From NCBI RefSeq assembly GCF_002150005.2, contig NZ_MSPP01000001.1, positions 992,001 through 1,056,000 on the forward strand: 64,000 bases of DNA. Reading direction: 5' to 3'. This document shows positions 28,725 to 37,459 of the stretch, in pieces. The notes under the pieces were generated by a model. The model did not search any database, was not told the DNA's origin, and saw only the letters and a program-made list of their open reading frames with translations. A program made the position numbers and the translations under genes. How positions within the stretch are numbered: position 1 is the first letter of the stretch; each line of letters opens with the position of its first letter. The stretch is from Marivivens niveibacter. Its GTDB lineage: Bacteria > Pseudomonadota > Alphaproteobacteria > Rhodobacterales > Rhodobacteraceae.

Positions 28725-28799
28725 ACTGCTCGATAGGTTTCTTGCCTGTATGAAACCTGCCTCAATGACTTAGCGCCGGCCTTGTGCCGGCGTTTTTTT
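28725..28799 (+). ncRNA. Candidate small RNA with two hairpins
   Basis: About 75 nt between the promoter above and an intrinsic terminator. The first hairpin is AGGTTTC (28735-28741) with GAAACCT (28752-28758) around a 10-nt loop. A single-stranded CCTCAATGACTTA-like linker follows, then the terminator hairpin. The divergent YejA gene and the downstream bdhA gene both point away, so no known gene explains this terminator. The architecture is that of an Hfq-dependent trans-acting sRNA, but expression is inferred, not shown. The remainder of the 344-nt gap holds only the flanking 5' regions. Confidence 0.5.
28774..28799 (+). terminator. Intrinsic terminator without an upstream gene
   Basis: A 7-bp GC-only stem CGCCGGC/GCCGGCG with loop CTTGT is followed by seven T residues. 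No plus-strand coding sequence ends before it. Confidence 0.9.
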
Positions 28800-28955
28800 A
28801 TTGGGTTTTCTGCATATTTCGGTGTCATCAAAACTGCGTGGAATCGGTCACGGAATCGGCGATTCTTTGTGCTGTTTTTACGCCGAGTCATTGAATTATT
28901 TTGCAGTCGCAGCATTATCAAAGACAGGTTTTCGTACATACAGAGGACGAAAGAC

Positions 28956-29729
28956 ATGTCTCTTTCAGGTAAAACAGCCGTCATTACAGGATCAAATTCC
29001 GGTATCGGGCTGGGCGTCGCGCGCGAATTGGCCAAAGCAGGCGCCGATATTGTTCTAAATTCATTTACAGACAACGACGACGATCACAAATTGGCGTCTG
29101 ACATGGCCGAAGAATTTGGCGTTACTGTCCGCTACATTCAGGCTGATATGTCCAAAGCGGATCAATGCCGCGCTCTGATAGAAAAAGCAGGCAAATGCGA
29201 TATCCTGGTCAACAACGCCGGCATCCAGCATGTTGCGCCGATTGATGAATTTCCGACTGAAAAATGGGATGCGATCATCGCGATCAATATGAATTCTGCC
29301 TTTCATACAACCGCAGCTGCGCTGCCGTTAATGCGCAAAGGTGGCTGGGGTCGAATCGTCAATATCGCATCAGCCCATGGTTTGACCGCGTCACCCTATA
29401 AATCCGCCTACGTCACGGCCAAACATGGTGTTGTGGGCATGACCAAAGTGGTCGCGCTGGAAACAGCGAAAGAGGACATTACAGCCAATGCGATTTGTCC
29501 GGGCTATGTTCACACGCCGCTGGTGGAAAAACAGATCCCCGACACCGCAAAGAAATACGACATGACCGAAGAAGAAGCGATCGAGAAGGTCATTCTGGAA
29601 CGTCAGCCGTCCAAGCAATTCGCGACCGTTGAACAAATCGGCGGTACGGCTGTGTTCCTGTGTTCGTCTGCTGCCGAACAAATCACAGGTACAACGATCA
29701 GCGTCGATGGTGGCTGGACAGCGCTGTAA
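28956..29729 (+). CDS. bdhA: 3-hydroxybutyrate dehydrogenase
   Basis: NAD-dependent short-chain dehydrogenase that interconverts 3-hydroxybutyrate and acetoacetate, used in polyhydroxybutyrate and ketone-body turnover. The 257-residue protein has the cofactor motif TGSNSGIGLG, NNAGIQH, the catalytic Ser in IASAHG and the YxxxK pair in SAYVTAKHG. The start at 28956 follows AGAGGA; a longer reading to 28782 would run through the upstream terminator. The next gene is a patatin-like hydrolase, a pairing that fits storage-polymer use. Confidence 0.92.
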   Translation: MSLSGKTAVITGSNSGIGLGVARELAKAGADIVLNSFTDNDDDHKLASDMAEEFGVTVRYIQADMSKADQCRALIEKAGKCDILVNNAGIQHVAPIDEFPTEKWDAIIAINMNSAFHTTAAALPLMRKGGWGRIVNIASAHGLTASPYKSAYVTAKHGVVGMTKVVALETAKEDITANAICPGYVHTPLVEKQIPDTAKKYDMTEEEAIEKVILERQPSKQFATVEQIGGTAVFLCSSAAEQITGTTISVDGGWTAL

Positions 29730-29735
29730 AAGATA

Positions 29736-29761
29736 AAGGCAGGTATTTTCATACCTGCCTT
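29736..29761. terminator. Hairpin between bdhA and the patatin gene
   Basis: An 11-bp perfect stem AAGGCAGGTAT/ATACCTGCCTT with a TTTC loop lies 6 nt after the bdhA stop. There is no U-run on the plus strand, so it may be an mRNA 3'-stabilising or attenuating hairpin rather than a full terminator. Confidence 0.6.
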
Positions 29762-29840
29762 ACCTTCGGGAACAATTCACTGACTACACTATTACCCTCA
29801 ATTTTTACTCTTTTTCACTTTTTACGAAAGTAGGGAAAAC

Positions 29841-30875
29841 ATGACGTTTCGTATCAATCTTGCACTGCAAGGTGGGGGTGCTCATGGAGCCTACACTTGG
29901 GGTGCCTTAGACAGATTATTGGATGAGGAAGATGTTGAGGTTGCTGCAATTTCAGGGACGTCGGCAGGTGCATTAAACGGGGCGGCGTTCAAGGCGGGGT
30001 TGGTAAACGGCGGCCGCGAAGGTGCGCGTGAAAACTTGAATTGGGTTTGGCGGCGCGTCGGCGCGATTACGGATCCTACGGTCAATAAATGGATGGAACC
30101 ATTTGCGCCCGCGACCGAATTATATGCGAACGCGCTAACCTATTCGCCGGTTTATATGTGGTGGGAAACCGCCATACGCATGATGTCGCCCTATAATTTT
30201 GGGCCAGCGATTTCGAATCCGCTGGAACGGATCATCAAAGAATTCGAATGGGATGCGATCTGTGCTGACGATGGTCCTGAATTACACGTTTGCGCGACAA
30301 ACGTTAGAACCGGAAAAATACGTGTTTTCAAAGACGAAGAGGTCACAACGCAAGCCATTCTTGCCTCTGCTTGCCTACCCACATTGTTCGAAGCCGTAGA
30401 GATACATGATCAAGCGACCGGCAAAACAGAAGCCTATTGGGATGGTGGCTATACGGGTAACCCTGCGCTGTTTCCGCTGTTTCCCCAGCATTTGCCAGAC
30501 GATATCGTGATCGTGAACATCAATCCGTTGTACCGCGAAGAAATTCCCACCGACGGCCAATCCATTCAAAACCGGATCAACGAGATCAGCTTTAACACGT
30601 CGCTTTTGCGCGAACTGCGTGCGATCAGTTTTGTGAAACGGCTCATTGCCGATGGTTCGATCAAAAAGGGCGCGATGAAAGACGTGAACGTGCATTTGGT
30701 CGAAGACGAAGCATTGATGACCGAATTGGGTCTGGCCACAAAAATGATCGCGCTGCCTGTTGTCCTTTCGCGGCTAAAAGAGGCGGGCCGCAATTCCATG
30801 GACCGTTTTCTAAAGAACCACAAAAAAGATTTGGGAAAACGCGGCAGCGTCGATCTGCACGAAATGTTTGATTAG
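29841..30875 (+). CDS. Patatin-like phospholipase / hydrolase
   Basis: A 344-residue alpha/beta hydrolase of the patatin family. The oxyanion motif LQGGGAHG, nucleophile elbow GTSAG (Ser near residue 42) and catalytic Asp in DGGYTGNP are all present, so it should be active. Patatins cleave acyl esters in lipids; some bacterial relatives act at polyhydroxyalkanoate granules, and the bdhA neighbour makes that a reasonable guess. The gene has its own AGTAGGGA ribosome-binding site. Its stop overlaps the convergent DUF502 stop by 4 nt. Confidence 0.87.
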   Translation: MTFRINLALQGGGAHGAYTWGALDRLLDEEDVEVAAISGTSAGALNGAAFKAGLVNGGREGARENLNWVWRRVGAITDPTVNKWMEPFAPATELYANALTYSPVYMWWETAIRMMSPYNFGPAISNPLERIIKEFEWDAICADDGPELHVCATNVRTGKIRVFKDEEVTTQAILASACLPTLFEAVEIHDQATGKTEAYWDGGYTGNPALFPLFPQHLPDDIVIVNINPLYREEIPTDGQSIQNRINEISFNTSLLRELRAISFVKRLIADGSIKKGAMKDVNVHLVEDEALMTELGLATKMIALPVVLSRLKEAGRNSMDRFLKNHKKDLGKRGSVDLHEMFD

Positions 30876-31612
30876 CGTTTCGGCAAAGCCTCGGGATCGA
30901 CTTTCGGCGTTTTGGTGTTTGGATAAACCAGGCCCGCCGAAATCACCAATTTTGCCGCGTCTTCAACCGACATATCCAGCATCGTCAGGTCGCTGCGCGG
31001 GATGAACAACAAAAATCCCGATGTTGGGTTTGGCGTTGTCGGCAAAAAGACCGTCATGATGTCACCGTCAGCTGGCACCTTTTCCGCCATTTCGCCTTTG
31101 GCTTTGGTGGAAATGAAACCAATGGCCCATACACCTTTGCGTGGATATTCGATCAAACAAGCTTCGTCGAAACTGGTTTCTGATTGTGCGAATACAGTTT
31201 CCGCCAGTTGTTTCGCGCCGTTATAGATCGACCGGACGACAGGCATCCGACCAACAAGGCTTTCGCCCCAAATCAAAAAACGGCGGCCAATGATGCCTTT
31301 GGCGATCCACCCAACCGCGATGGTGACGACCAAAAATAGGATTACGCCCAGACCGCGTACATTGACCTGAATGTAGTCGGGGCTCATTGGGCTATCGTTG
31401 CCCAAAATACGGTTCACGATTTGGGTAGGGTGATAATAGTCGGGGACCAAAGGCCAGACGAACCCGTCAACCCATCCAACAACCGACCAAATCAGCCAAA
31501 TCGTTAGGCCAATCGGCGCGATAACAACAATGCCCGCCAGAAAATTATTGCGCAGTCCTGAAATAAGACCAGAGCGACGTTTGGGCGGTTCAGGAGGAGT
31601 TTGGATATTCAC
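30872..31612 (-). CDS. DUF502 family membrane protein
   Basis: A 246-residue protein with two strong hydrophobic segments (about residues 25-48 and 90-112) and the conserved loop GRRFLIWGESLVGRMPVVRSIYNGAKQ (given here as a landmark around residues 110-140). This matches DUF502, of unknown biochemical role. The start codon is uncertain: a GTG at 31612 (VNIQTPPEPP) or a TTG at 31618, neither with a clear ribosome-binding site. Confidence 0.83.
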   Translation of the reverse strand: MNIQTPPEPPKRRSGLISGLRNNFLAGIVVIAPIGLTIWLIWSVVGWVDGFVWPLVPDYYHPTQIVNRILGNDSPMSPDYIQVNVRGLGVILFLVVTIAVGWIAKGIIGRRFLIWGESLVGRMPVVRSIYNGAKQLAETVFAQSETSFDEACLIEYPRKGVWAIGFISTKAKGEMAEKVPADGDIMTVFLPTTPNPTSGFLLFIPRSDLTMLDMSVEDAAKLVISAGLVYPNTKTPKVDPEALPKR

Positions 31613-31643
31613 AATCAAGCCAAAATAAATGTGTTTGGCTTAA

Positions 31644-31669
31644 TGTAGGCGCGACCATCCGCGCCTACA
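31644..31669 (-). terminator. Hairpin downstream of psuG
   Basis: A perfect 10-bp stem TGTAGGCGCG/CGCGCCTACA with a 6-nt loop lies 17 nt after the psuG stop on the minus strand. The following bases are only moderately T-rich, so termination strength is uncertain. It also lies just upstream of the DUF502 start. Confidence 0.6.
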
Positions 31670-31685
31670 ATGGATGTTATCGACC

Positions 31686-32609
31686 TTAGTCGGATTTCGA
31701 CGTCAGCTTGTGCAGCGACGCTGCAATTTTCGCCGCCAATTCCGCATTATTCAGCACGAGCACGATATTTGCGGTCAGGCTGCGGCCTTCGGTTTTTTCG
31801 TACATCGCGTTCAGCAAGAACGGGGTGACGTCTTTGGCAGCAATCTTTGCGGCTTCTGCTTCGGCCAATGCTGCCTCGATCACGGGTGCCAATTCTTCGG
31901 CGGCGATTTCGGCATCGACGGGAATCGGGTTTGCAACCAATTGACCACCTGGCAAATCCAGCAATCCGCGCATCTGGTGTGATTTTGCGATCTCGTCGGC
32001 GGTATCCATGCGCAATGGGGCAGGGATGCCCGATGACCGCGACCAGAACGCTGGCACTTCGTCCTGTCCGAATGCGATGACAGGCACGCCATAGGTTTCC
32101 AGCACTTCGAATGTTTTGGGCAGGTCCAAAATGGCTTTGGCGCCCGCGGCTACAACCGTCACCGGCGTCTGTGCCAGTTCAGGCAAGTCAGCCGAAATAT
32201 CAAAGGTCTGGTCGGCACCGCGATGAACGCCGCCAATTCCGCCAGTTGCGAAAACGCTGATCCCTGCGTGATGGGCACCGATCATGGTCGCGGCAACGGT
32301 CGTCGCCCCTGTACCGCCAGATGCCAGACAGGCGGCGATATCTGCACGGCTAAGTTTTGCGACCCCTTTGGCTTGACCAAACATTTCTAACTGTTCGTCA
32401 TCCAAACCGATGCACAGCACGCCTTCGATGATTGCGATGGTGGCAGGGACCGCGCCATTATCGCGGACCTTTTGTTCAACCAAACGCGCCGTTTCTACGT
32501 TTTGCGGATAGGGCATGCCGTGGCTAATGATAGTGCTTTCCAACGCGACCAAAGGTTGGTCGTTTTTCATCGCCTCTGCGACTTCGGCAGAAAAGGACAT
32601 TGGGATCAT
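31686..32609 (-). CDS. psuG: Pseudouridine-5'-phosphate glycosidase
   Basis: Splits pseudouridine 5'-phosphate into uracil and ribose 5-phosphate. The 307 residues carry family landmarks: ALESTIISHGMPYPQN near the N-terminus, GVAKLSRADI, the ASGGTGATTVAATM segment and GGIGGVHRGA. It overlaps the upstream PfkB kinase by an ATGA junction, making a complete two-step route for pseudouridine from RNA turnover. Confidence 0.94.
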   Translation of the reverse strand: MIPMSFSAEVAEAMKNDQPLVALESTIISHGMPYPQNVETARLVEQKVRDNGAVPATIAIIEGVLCIGLDDEQLEMFGQAKGVAKLSRADIAACLASGGTGATTVAATMIGAHHAGISVFATGGIGGVHRGADQTFDISADLPELAQTPVTVVAAGAKAILDLPKTFEVLETYGVPVIAFGQDEVPAFWSRSSGIPAPLRMDTADEIAKSHQMRGLLDLPGGQLVANPIPVDAEIAAEELAPVIEAALAEAEAAKIAAKDVTPFLLNAMYEKTEGRSLTANIVLVLNNAELAAKIAASLHKLTSKSD

Positions 32610-33499
32610 CTTGGGTGTTCTCCTGAAACGTAGGTCGCTGCGGCGTTCAGTGCTGTTTCCAGCGCGTCATCACGCGTTTCGCCGCGGCGTTCGGCAGCAA
32701 TATGCGCGGCCATAAATGTATCACCTGCACCCGTCACGCGCGTGACCAGTACAGATGGAGGTTGTTTTGTAATAACGCGGTCAGCGGTGGCATCGGATGC
32801 GGATTTGCCGCCATCTGTGACCAACACACGTTTCGCGCCACGTTCAATCAGCGCCAATGCGGCCTGTTCCGAACTGGTACAGTCGCGGCGGGTTAATAGG
32901 TTTGCCTCTTCTAAATTGACATAGAGCGTTGCAACAGGATGCCCCAGCAAGGCCAGCAGTCGGTCCGCTTTACCGGGGCTGGCTGGCGCAACGCGTAAAT
33001 CAGCGGACGCGAATAGGGGCGACGACGAAATTTTGCGCAATAGATCAACGGTCAAATTACCATCCAGCGCAATCAGCCCGTTGTAAGGGGTCGCTTCGTC
33101 ACCCAACCGACCGTCGCCCATAGCAGTAATAATTTTAGCGCCGGCCTGTTCCAATGAATGAGCGTCAGCGATGGCCGCGATCAGGCCATTTGCACCTTCG
33201 ACCGCCATGTAGCTATCGGTGGGCAGATCCTCGGATCGATAGACATAGTCGGTTACAAGGCCCATATTTTGCGCCTCGATCATCAATTCGTCACCTTCGC
33301 GGTCACGGCCTATGGCCGTAAGCAACGCAGGCGTCATACCGAAACGCGCCAACGTCATCGCAATGTTCATCGCAACACCGCCCGGCAACCTTTCGATACG
33401 GCCTGGAACGTCGGACCCCAGCCGCATAACCGAAGGAGACCGACCGACAACGTCCCACAGGACGGACCCGATGCATAGAATGTCGATAGATTTGATCAT
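32606..33499 (-). CDS. psuK: PfkB-family kinase, probable pseudouridine kinase
   Basis: Ribokinase-like sugar kinase of 297 residues. The N-terminal GGVAMNIAMTLARFG and the C-terminal RVTGAGDTFMAAHIA (catalytic Asp) are the two PfkB signatures. Linkage and 4-nt overlap with psuG identify the likely substrate as pseudouridine rather than ribose or adenosine. The start at 33499 (MIKSIDILCIG) fits the family; an ATG 21 nt upstream has no ribosome-binding site. Confidence 0.85.
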   Translation of the reverse strand: MIKSIDILCIGSVLWDVVGRSPSVMRLGSDVPGRIERLPGGVAMNIAMTLARFGMTPALLTAIGRDREGDELMIEAQNMGLVTDYVYRSEDLPTDSYMAVEGANGLIAAIADAHSLEQAGAKIITAMGDGRLGDEATPYNGLIALDGNLTVDLLRKISSSPLFASADLRVAPASPGKADRLLALLGHPVATLYVNLEEANLLTRRDCTSSEQAALALIERGAKRVLVTDGGKSASDATADRVITKQPPSVLVTRVTGAGDTFMAAHIAAERRGETRDDALETALNAAATYVSGEHPR

Positions 33500-33535
33500 A
33501 AACCCGTCATGACGCGACATGACGGCATGCGCAAG

Positions 33536-34333
33536 TCATTCCGGAACGGCAAATGTCAGGTTTGCCCAATGGGTTTCGTACATTGCACCCATTTCAACCG
33601 CATCGTCCAATTCTGGGGCACGTAATACAACTGCATCCAGCATATATTCGTACCCTGCTTTCACGTTTATGGTTACGACACCTTCGTCGGTTGTGGGGAC
33701 GGTGAATATTGTCACCTCATCTGTGGGTGATTTTTCAAACACTTCAACCTGCGCCCGAGCCCGAGGTTCGCCCTCATATAGTAACGTCGCTTTAAAGTCG
33801 GCAGTGTCATCAGAGTAGGGATTGGAGAGAGCCACAAATTCGGTCAACAAACCGGTCGGTTGATCAATACCCACAGCATCACCAACACCGACCAATGTTT
33901 TGGAATAACGCCAATACGTTTCCAAAATACCGTTATCGGGTAGGGTGGTTGGATAGGGTGCGGTTGTGGGTTCTGGTAGCGACTTGTGATCCACAAATCG
34001 CTGGAATTTTGCTAGATCGGTATAGGTCAGACGCGCGGCAGTTGATTGATAAATAACAACATTCAAACCGTCTGAAACGGGTTCAACATCCAGTCCTGGT
34101 CGATCACCCGCACGCATTTCAATCGCGGCTACCTCGGTACCCGAATAATTTTCGAAACGCGCTATCCGGCTAGGTAGGTATACCAAATTTGCACCATCAA
34201 AGGCCTCTCCATTGACAATGTTTGCGACTAATCTACCGTCGTTCGGAACAATATAGTCCAGTGGTTCAAGCCACAGTTCGTGCGCCATAACGGGCGATGC
34301 GACGAGGGCCAAGATAGAAAGTAGACTGCGCAT
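33536..34333 (-). CDS. DUF4198-family periplasmic protein (NikM-like)
   Basis: A 265-residue exported protein with signal peptide MRSLLSILALVASPVMA ending before HELWLEP. The His directly after cleavage and the beta-rich body match DUF4198, whose members are tied to nickel/cobalt uptake. It is divergent from a HupE-type permease and the two genes share a CATG at their starts, so they probably work together in metal uptake. AAGGAAC lies 8-9 nt before the ATG. Confidence 0.8.
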   Translation of the reverse strand: MRSLLSILALVASPVMAHELWLEPLDYIVPNDGRLVANIVNGEAFDGANLVYLPSRIARFENYSGTEVAAIEMRAGDRPGLDVEPVSDGLNVVIYQSTAARLTYTDLAKFQRFVDHKSLPEPTTAPYPTTLPDNGILETYWRYSKTLVGVGDAVGIDQPTGLLTEFVALSNPYSDDTADFKATLLYEGEPRARAQVEVFEKSPTDEVTIFTVPTTDEGVVTINVKAGYEYMLDAVVLRAPELDDAVEMGAMYETHWANLTFAVPE

Positions 34334-35486
34334 GAGAGTTCGTTCCTTTATTACACAAACCAAACTGGCCCTGATTGGGTTTGTGTCAATCTTTGTTTTT
34401 GGATCGGGCCTTTTTCAAAACGCTGATGCACACGAAGTTTTGCCAGCGATCGCCAATATGGAAATCAAAGACGATCGTTTGGTTTTCGATGTCGAAATGG
34501 CGATCGAAGGCATTTTGGCCGATATTGACCTAGGTGAATACGCCGACACCAACGATGCGCCGCAGGCGGCGACCTACGACGATTTTCGCGCCTTGGATGC
34601 AGATGAACTAGCGACGGCCTTTGCTGCTGACTGGGCGGATGTGCAATCGAAAATCGACGTTAGCGTCGATGGTGAACCGCGTGCACTGAACCTTGTTTCG
34701 GTAGATGTGCCATCATCTGACAATGATGAACTGGCGCGTCTGACCGTATTCAGCTTTGACGCGGGTGACGTCTCCGATGCCCAAACTGTTTCCTTTTCGT
34801 GGGATGAAACTTTGGGCATGATCGTTCTGCGCCAAAATGGCGTCGAAGAGCCCTACACTGGCACATTGTCCAATGGTGAAACGTCTGGTGACATTGCATT
34901 GACTGGCGGCGACGCATTGTCGTGGTGGCAAACATTCGTGAGCTACATCCCGACGGGTTTTGAACACATCGTTCCGCTTGGCATGGACCACATCCTATTT
35001 GTTCTGGGCCTCTTCTTCTTCTCGATGAAGATGCGCCCATTGTTGTGGCAGGTGTCTGCATTCACGCTTGCACATACCATTACGCTAGCGTTGGCAGCCT
35101 TGGGCTATGTTAACGTGCCAGGTTCTATCGTCGAACCATTGATCGCTGCATCGATTGCTTTTGTCGCGTTTGAAAACATCACAGCCAAGGGACGACTGAA
35201 TTCATTCCGTCCAATTGTGATTTTCGCGTTTGGTCTGCTGCATGGTCTGGGCTTTGCCTCCGTGTTGCAAGAATACGGTCTGCCAGAGGACGGGTTCATT
35301 GCCGCGCTGATCGGTTTCAATATCGGTGTTGAGGTTGGCCAACTGTTTGTCATCGCTATTGCCTATGCGTTGGTCGGGTTCTGGTTCGGGCACAAATCAT
35401 GGTATCGCAGCGTTATTGCGATCCCTGCGTCCATCGCGATTGGATTGATGGGTGTTTGGTGGGTAATTGAACGCACCTTATTGTAA
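34332..35486 (+). CDS. HupE/UreJ-family membrane protein
   Basis: A 384-residue protein with a signal or first membrane segment (residues about 12-32, ending ADAHEV), a 170-residue periplasmic domain, then about six membrane helices holding the HupE-type histidine motifs EHIVPLGMDHILFVLGLFF (near residue 215) and FGLLHGLGFASVL. HupE/UreJ proteins import nickel or related metals. The N-terminal extension makes it the HupE_UreJ_2 type. Its ATG overlaps that of the minus-strand DUF4198 gene, so its promoter must lie within that gene. Confidence 0.83.
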   Translation: MRVRSFITQTKLALIGFVSIFVFGSGLFQNADAHEVLPAIANMEIKDDRLVFDVEMAIEGILADIDLGEYADTNDAPQAATYDDFRALDADELATAFAADWADVQSKIDVSVDGEPRALNLVSVDVPSSDNDELARLTVFSFDAGDVSDAQTVSFSWDETLGMIVLRQNGVEEPYTGTLSNGETSGDIALTGGDALSWWQTFVSYIPTGFEHIVPLGMDHILFVLGLFFFSMKMRPLLWQVSAFTLAHTITLALAALGYVNVPGSIVEPLIAASIAFVAFENITAKGRLNSFRPIVIFAFGLLHGLGFASVLQEYGLPEDGFIAALIGFNIGVEVGQLFVIAIAYALVGFWFGHKSWYRSVIAIPASIAIGLMGVWWVIERTLL

Positions 35487-35506
35487 TTCGGGCCTTGCCT
35501 TTCTGG

Positions 35507-35637
35507 GGCGCGCGGGGTAAACGCGCGCCATTCAACTCCGCAAGCGGGGGCGGGTGACGTGGGGAGACATCCCATGCATCCACCGGTTGGACATTCGTCT
35601 GATCCCCCGCTGAGGCTAAACCGGAAAGGAAAGAGAC
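35507..35637 (+). promoter_or_regulatory. Structured 5' leader of rpsB
   Basis: The rpsB leader contains an 8-bp GC hairpin (GGCGCGCG 35507-35514 with CGCGCGCC 35522-35529) and a long-range pairing AGCGGGGG (35543-35550) with CCCCCGCT (35604-35611) that encloses about 50 nt. A purine-rich GGAAAGGAAAG precedes the ATG. S2 autoregulates rpsB-tsf through its leader in other bacteria; that this structure does so is inference. Confidence 0.5.
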
Positions 35638-36405
35638 ATGGCTCTACCCGAGTTCACCATGCGTCAGCTGCTGGAAGCAGGCGTACACTTTGGTCACCAG
35701 ACACAGCGCTGGAACCCTAAGATGCAACAGTACATCTACGGTTCGCGTAACGGCATCCACATTTTCGACCTGACCCAGACTGTTCCAATGCTGGACCAAG
35801 CTCTGAACGTCATCCGTGACACCGTTGCTAAAGGCGGCCGTATCCTGTTCGTAGGTACCAAACGTCAGGCTCAAAAGCCTATCGCTGACGCTGCAGAGAA
35901 ATGCGCTCAGTACTACATGAACCACCGTTGGTTGGGCGGCACGCTGACCAACTGGCAGACTGTTTCGCAGTCGATCAACCGTCTGAAGGCAATCGACGAA
36001 TCCGCAGAGCGTGGTTTCGAAGGCCTGACCAAAAAAGAGCGTCTGAACGCAGAGCGTGAGCAAGCAAAACTGCAAGCTTCGCTGGGCGGCATCCGCGAAA
36101 TGGGCGGCGTTCCTGACCTGATGGTTGTAATCGACGTTAACAAAGAAGATCTGGCAATCGCCGAAGCTAAAAAACTGGGCATCCCAGTTGTAGGCATCGT
36201 CGACACCAACTCTTCGCCAGACGGCGTTGACTACCCAGTTCCAGGCAACGACGACGCAGCGCGCGCGATTGCTCTGTACTGTGATCTGGCTGCTCGCGCA
36301 GCTCTGGACGGCATGTCGGCTCAGCTGGCAAAAGCAGGTGTTGACCTGGGCGCTGTCGAAGACATGGCAGAAGAAGTACTGGCAGAGGAAGCAGCTGCTC
36401 AATAA
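35638..36405 (+). CDS. rpsB: 30S ribosomal protein S2
   Basis: Core small-subunit protein of 255 residues. Landmarks are [20 protein letters not shown], the WLGGTLTNW segment and [12 protein letters not shown]. Strong codon bias is seen, as expected for a highly expressed gene. It is followed 78 nt later by tsf in the same transcript, with a small GGTCATGG/CCATGGCC hairpin between them. Confidence 0.98.
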   Translation: MALPEFTMRQLLEAGVHFGHQTQRWNPKMQQYIYGSRNGIHIFDLTQTVPMLDQALNVIRDTVAKGGRILFVGTKRQAQKPIADAAEKCAQYYMNHRWLGGTLTNWQTVSQSINRLKAIDESAERGFEGLTKKERLNAEREQAKLQASLGGIREMGGVPDLMVVIDVNKEDLAIAEAKKLGIPVVGIVDTNSSPDGVDYPVPGNDDAARAIALYCDLAARAALDGMSAQLAKAGVDLGAVEDMAEEVLAEEAAAQ

Positions 36406-36483
36406 GAGCAGGGGCTTTGCACAATTGTTACCGGTCATGGAATACATCCATGGCCGGACACTATAATTTCCAGGAGATGTGAA

Positions 36484-37356
36484 ATGGCGATCACCGCAGC
36501 AATGGTAAAAGAACTGCGCGAGTCGACTGGCGCTGGCATGATGGATGCTAAAAAAGCTCTGGTTGAAAACAACGGCGACATGGAAGCAGCAGTAGACTGG
36601 CTGCGCACCAAAGGTCTGGCAAAAGCTGCTAAGAAAGCTGGCCGTACCGCTGCAGAAGGTCTGGTTGCAGTTGCGATCGAAGGCGGCAAAGGTGTTGCTG
36701 TCGAAGTTAACTCCGAAACCGACTTTGTTGCGAAGAACGAAAAGTTCCAAGCAATGGTTACCAAAATCGCAGGCGCTGCGCTGAACGTTGCTGACGTTGA
36801 CGCGCTGAAAGCTGCTGATCTGGGTGGTAAAACCGTAGAAGCAACCATCACCGATGCAGTTGCAACCATCGGCGAAAACATGTCGGTTCGCCGCATGGCT
36901 TCGATCGAAGGCGCTTCGGTTCTATCCTACATCCACAACGCTGCCGCTGACAACATGGGCAAAATCGGCGTTCTGGTTGCTCTGTCCGCAGAAAACGAAG
37001 CGTTCGGCAAACAGGTTGCAATGCACATTGCAGCAGCAAACCCAGCTGCACTGGGCGAAGCTGACCTAGACGCAGCAATCGTTGAAAAAGAGCGTTCGAT
37101 CCAGATCGAGATCGCACGTGAATCGGGCAAGCCAGAGCAGGTCATCGAAAAGATGATCGAAGGCCGCATGAAGAAATTCATCGCTGAATCGACCCTGCTG
37201 GGCCAAGCGTTCGTTGTGAACCCTGACCTGACCGTCGAAGCTGCAGCTAAAGAAGCTGGCGTTGAAATCACTGGCTTTATCCGCATGGAAGTCGGCGAAG
37301 GCATCGAAAAAGAAGAATCCGATTTCGCAGCTGAAGTTGCTGCAATGAACCAGTAA
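36484..37356 (+). CDS. tsf: Translation elongation factor Ts
   Basis: Nucleotide exchange factor for EF-Tu. The 290 residues start [20 protein letters not shown] and include the [10 protein letters not shown] core motif. AGGAGAT precedes the ATG. It ends the rpsB-tsf unit, closed by the terminator 25 nt downstream. pyrH and frr, which often follow, are absent here. Confidence 0.98.
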   Translation: MAITAAMVKELRESTGAGMMDAKKALVENNGDMEAAVDWLRTKGLAKAAKKAGRTAAEGLVAVAIEGGKGVAVEVNSETDFVAKNEKFQAMVTKIAGAALNVADVDALKAADLGGKTVEATITDAVATIGENMSVRRMASIEGASVLSYIHNAAADNMGKIGVLVALSAENEAFGKQVAMHIAAANPAALGEADLDAAIVEKERSIQIEIARESGKPEQVIEKMIEGRMKKFIAESTLLGQAFVVNPDLTVEAAAKEAGVEITGFIRMEVGEGIEKEESDFAAEVAAMNQ

Positions 37357-37380
37357 TTTCTGGATCATATCGCATTCGAA

Positions 37381-37406
37381 AGGCTCGCCATTTGGCGGGC
37401 CTTTTT
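37381..37406 (+). terminator. Intrinsic terminator of rpsB-tsf
   Basis: A 9-bp stem AGGCTCGCC/GGCGGGCCT (one T-G wobble) with loop ATTT and a T5 run. Confidence 0.92.
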
Positions 37407-37423
37407 CTCTGGGCGCATCGCCC

Positions 37424-37459
37424 AATAAAAAAGGGCGCTGGTCATAAGACACAGCGCCC
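37424..37459 (-). terminator. Strong minus-strand intrinsic terminator
   Basis: GGGCGCTG/CAGCGCCC, an 8-bp perfect stem with an 11-nt loop, is followed on the minus strand by TTTTTTATT. It ends whatever is transcribed leftward from about 37636; the nearest minus-strand gene stops 270 nt earlier. Confidence 0.9.

Noticed and set aside
35644-36750. 368-codon antisense frame over rpsB-tsf
   Set aside because: Mirror effect of strong codon bias in highly expressed genes; low-complexity Cys/Phe/Gln-rich product and no start signals.
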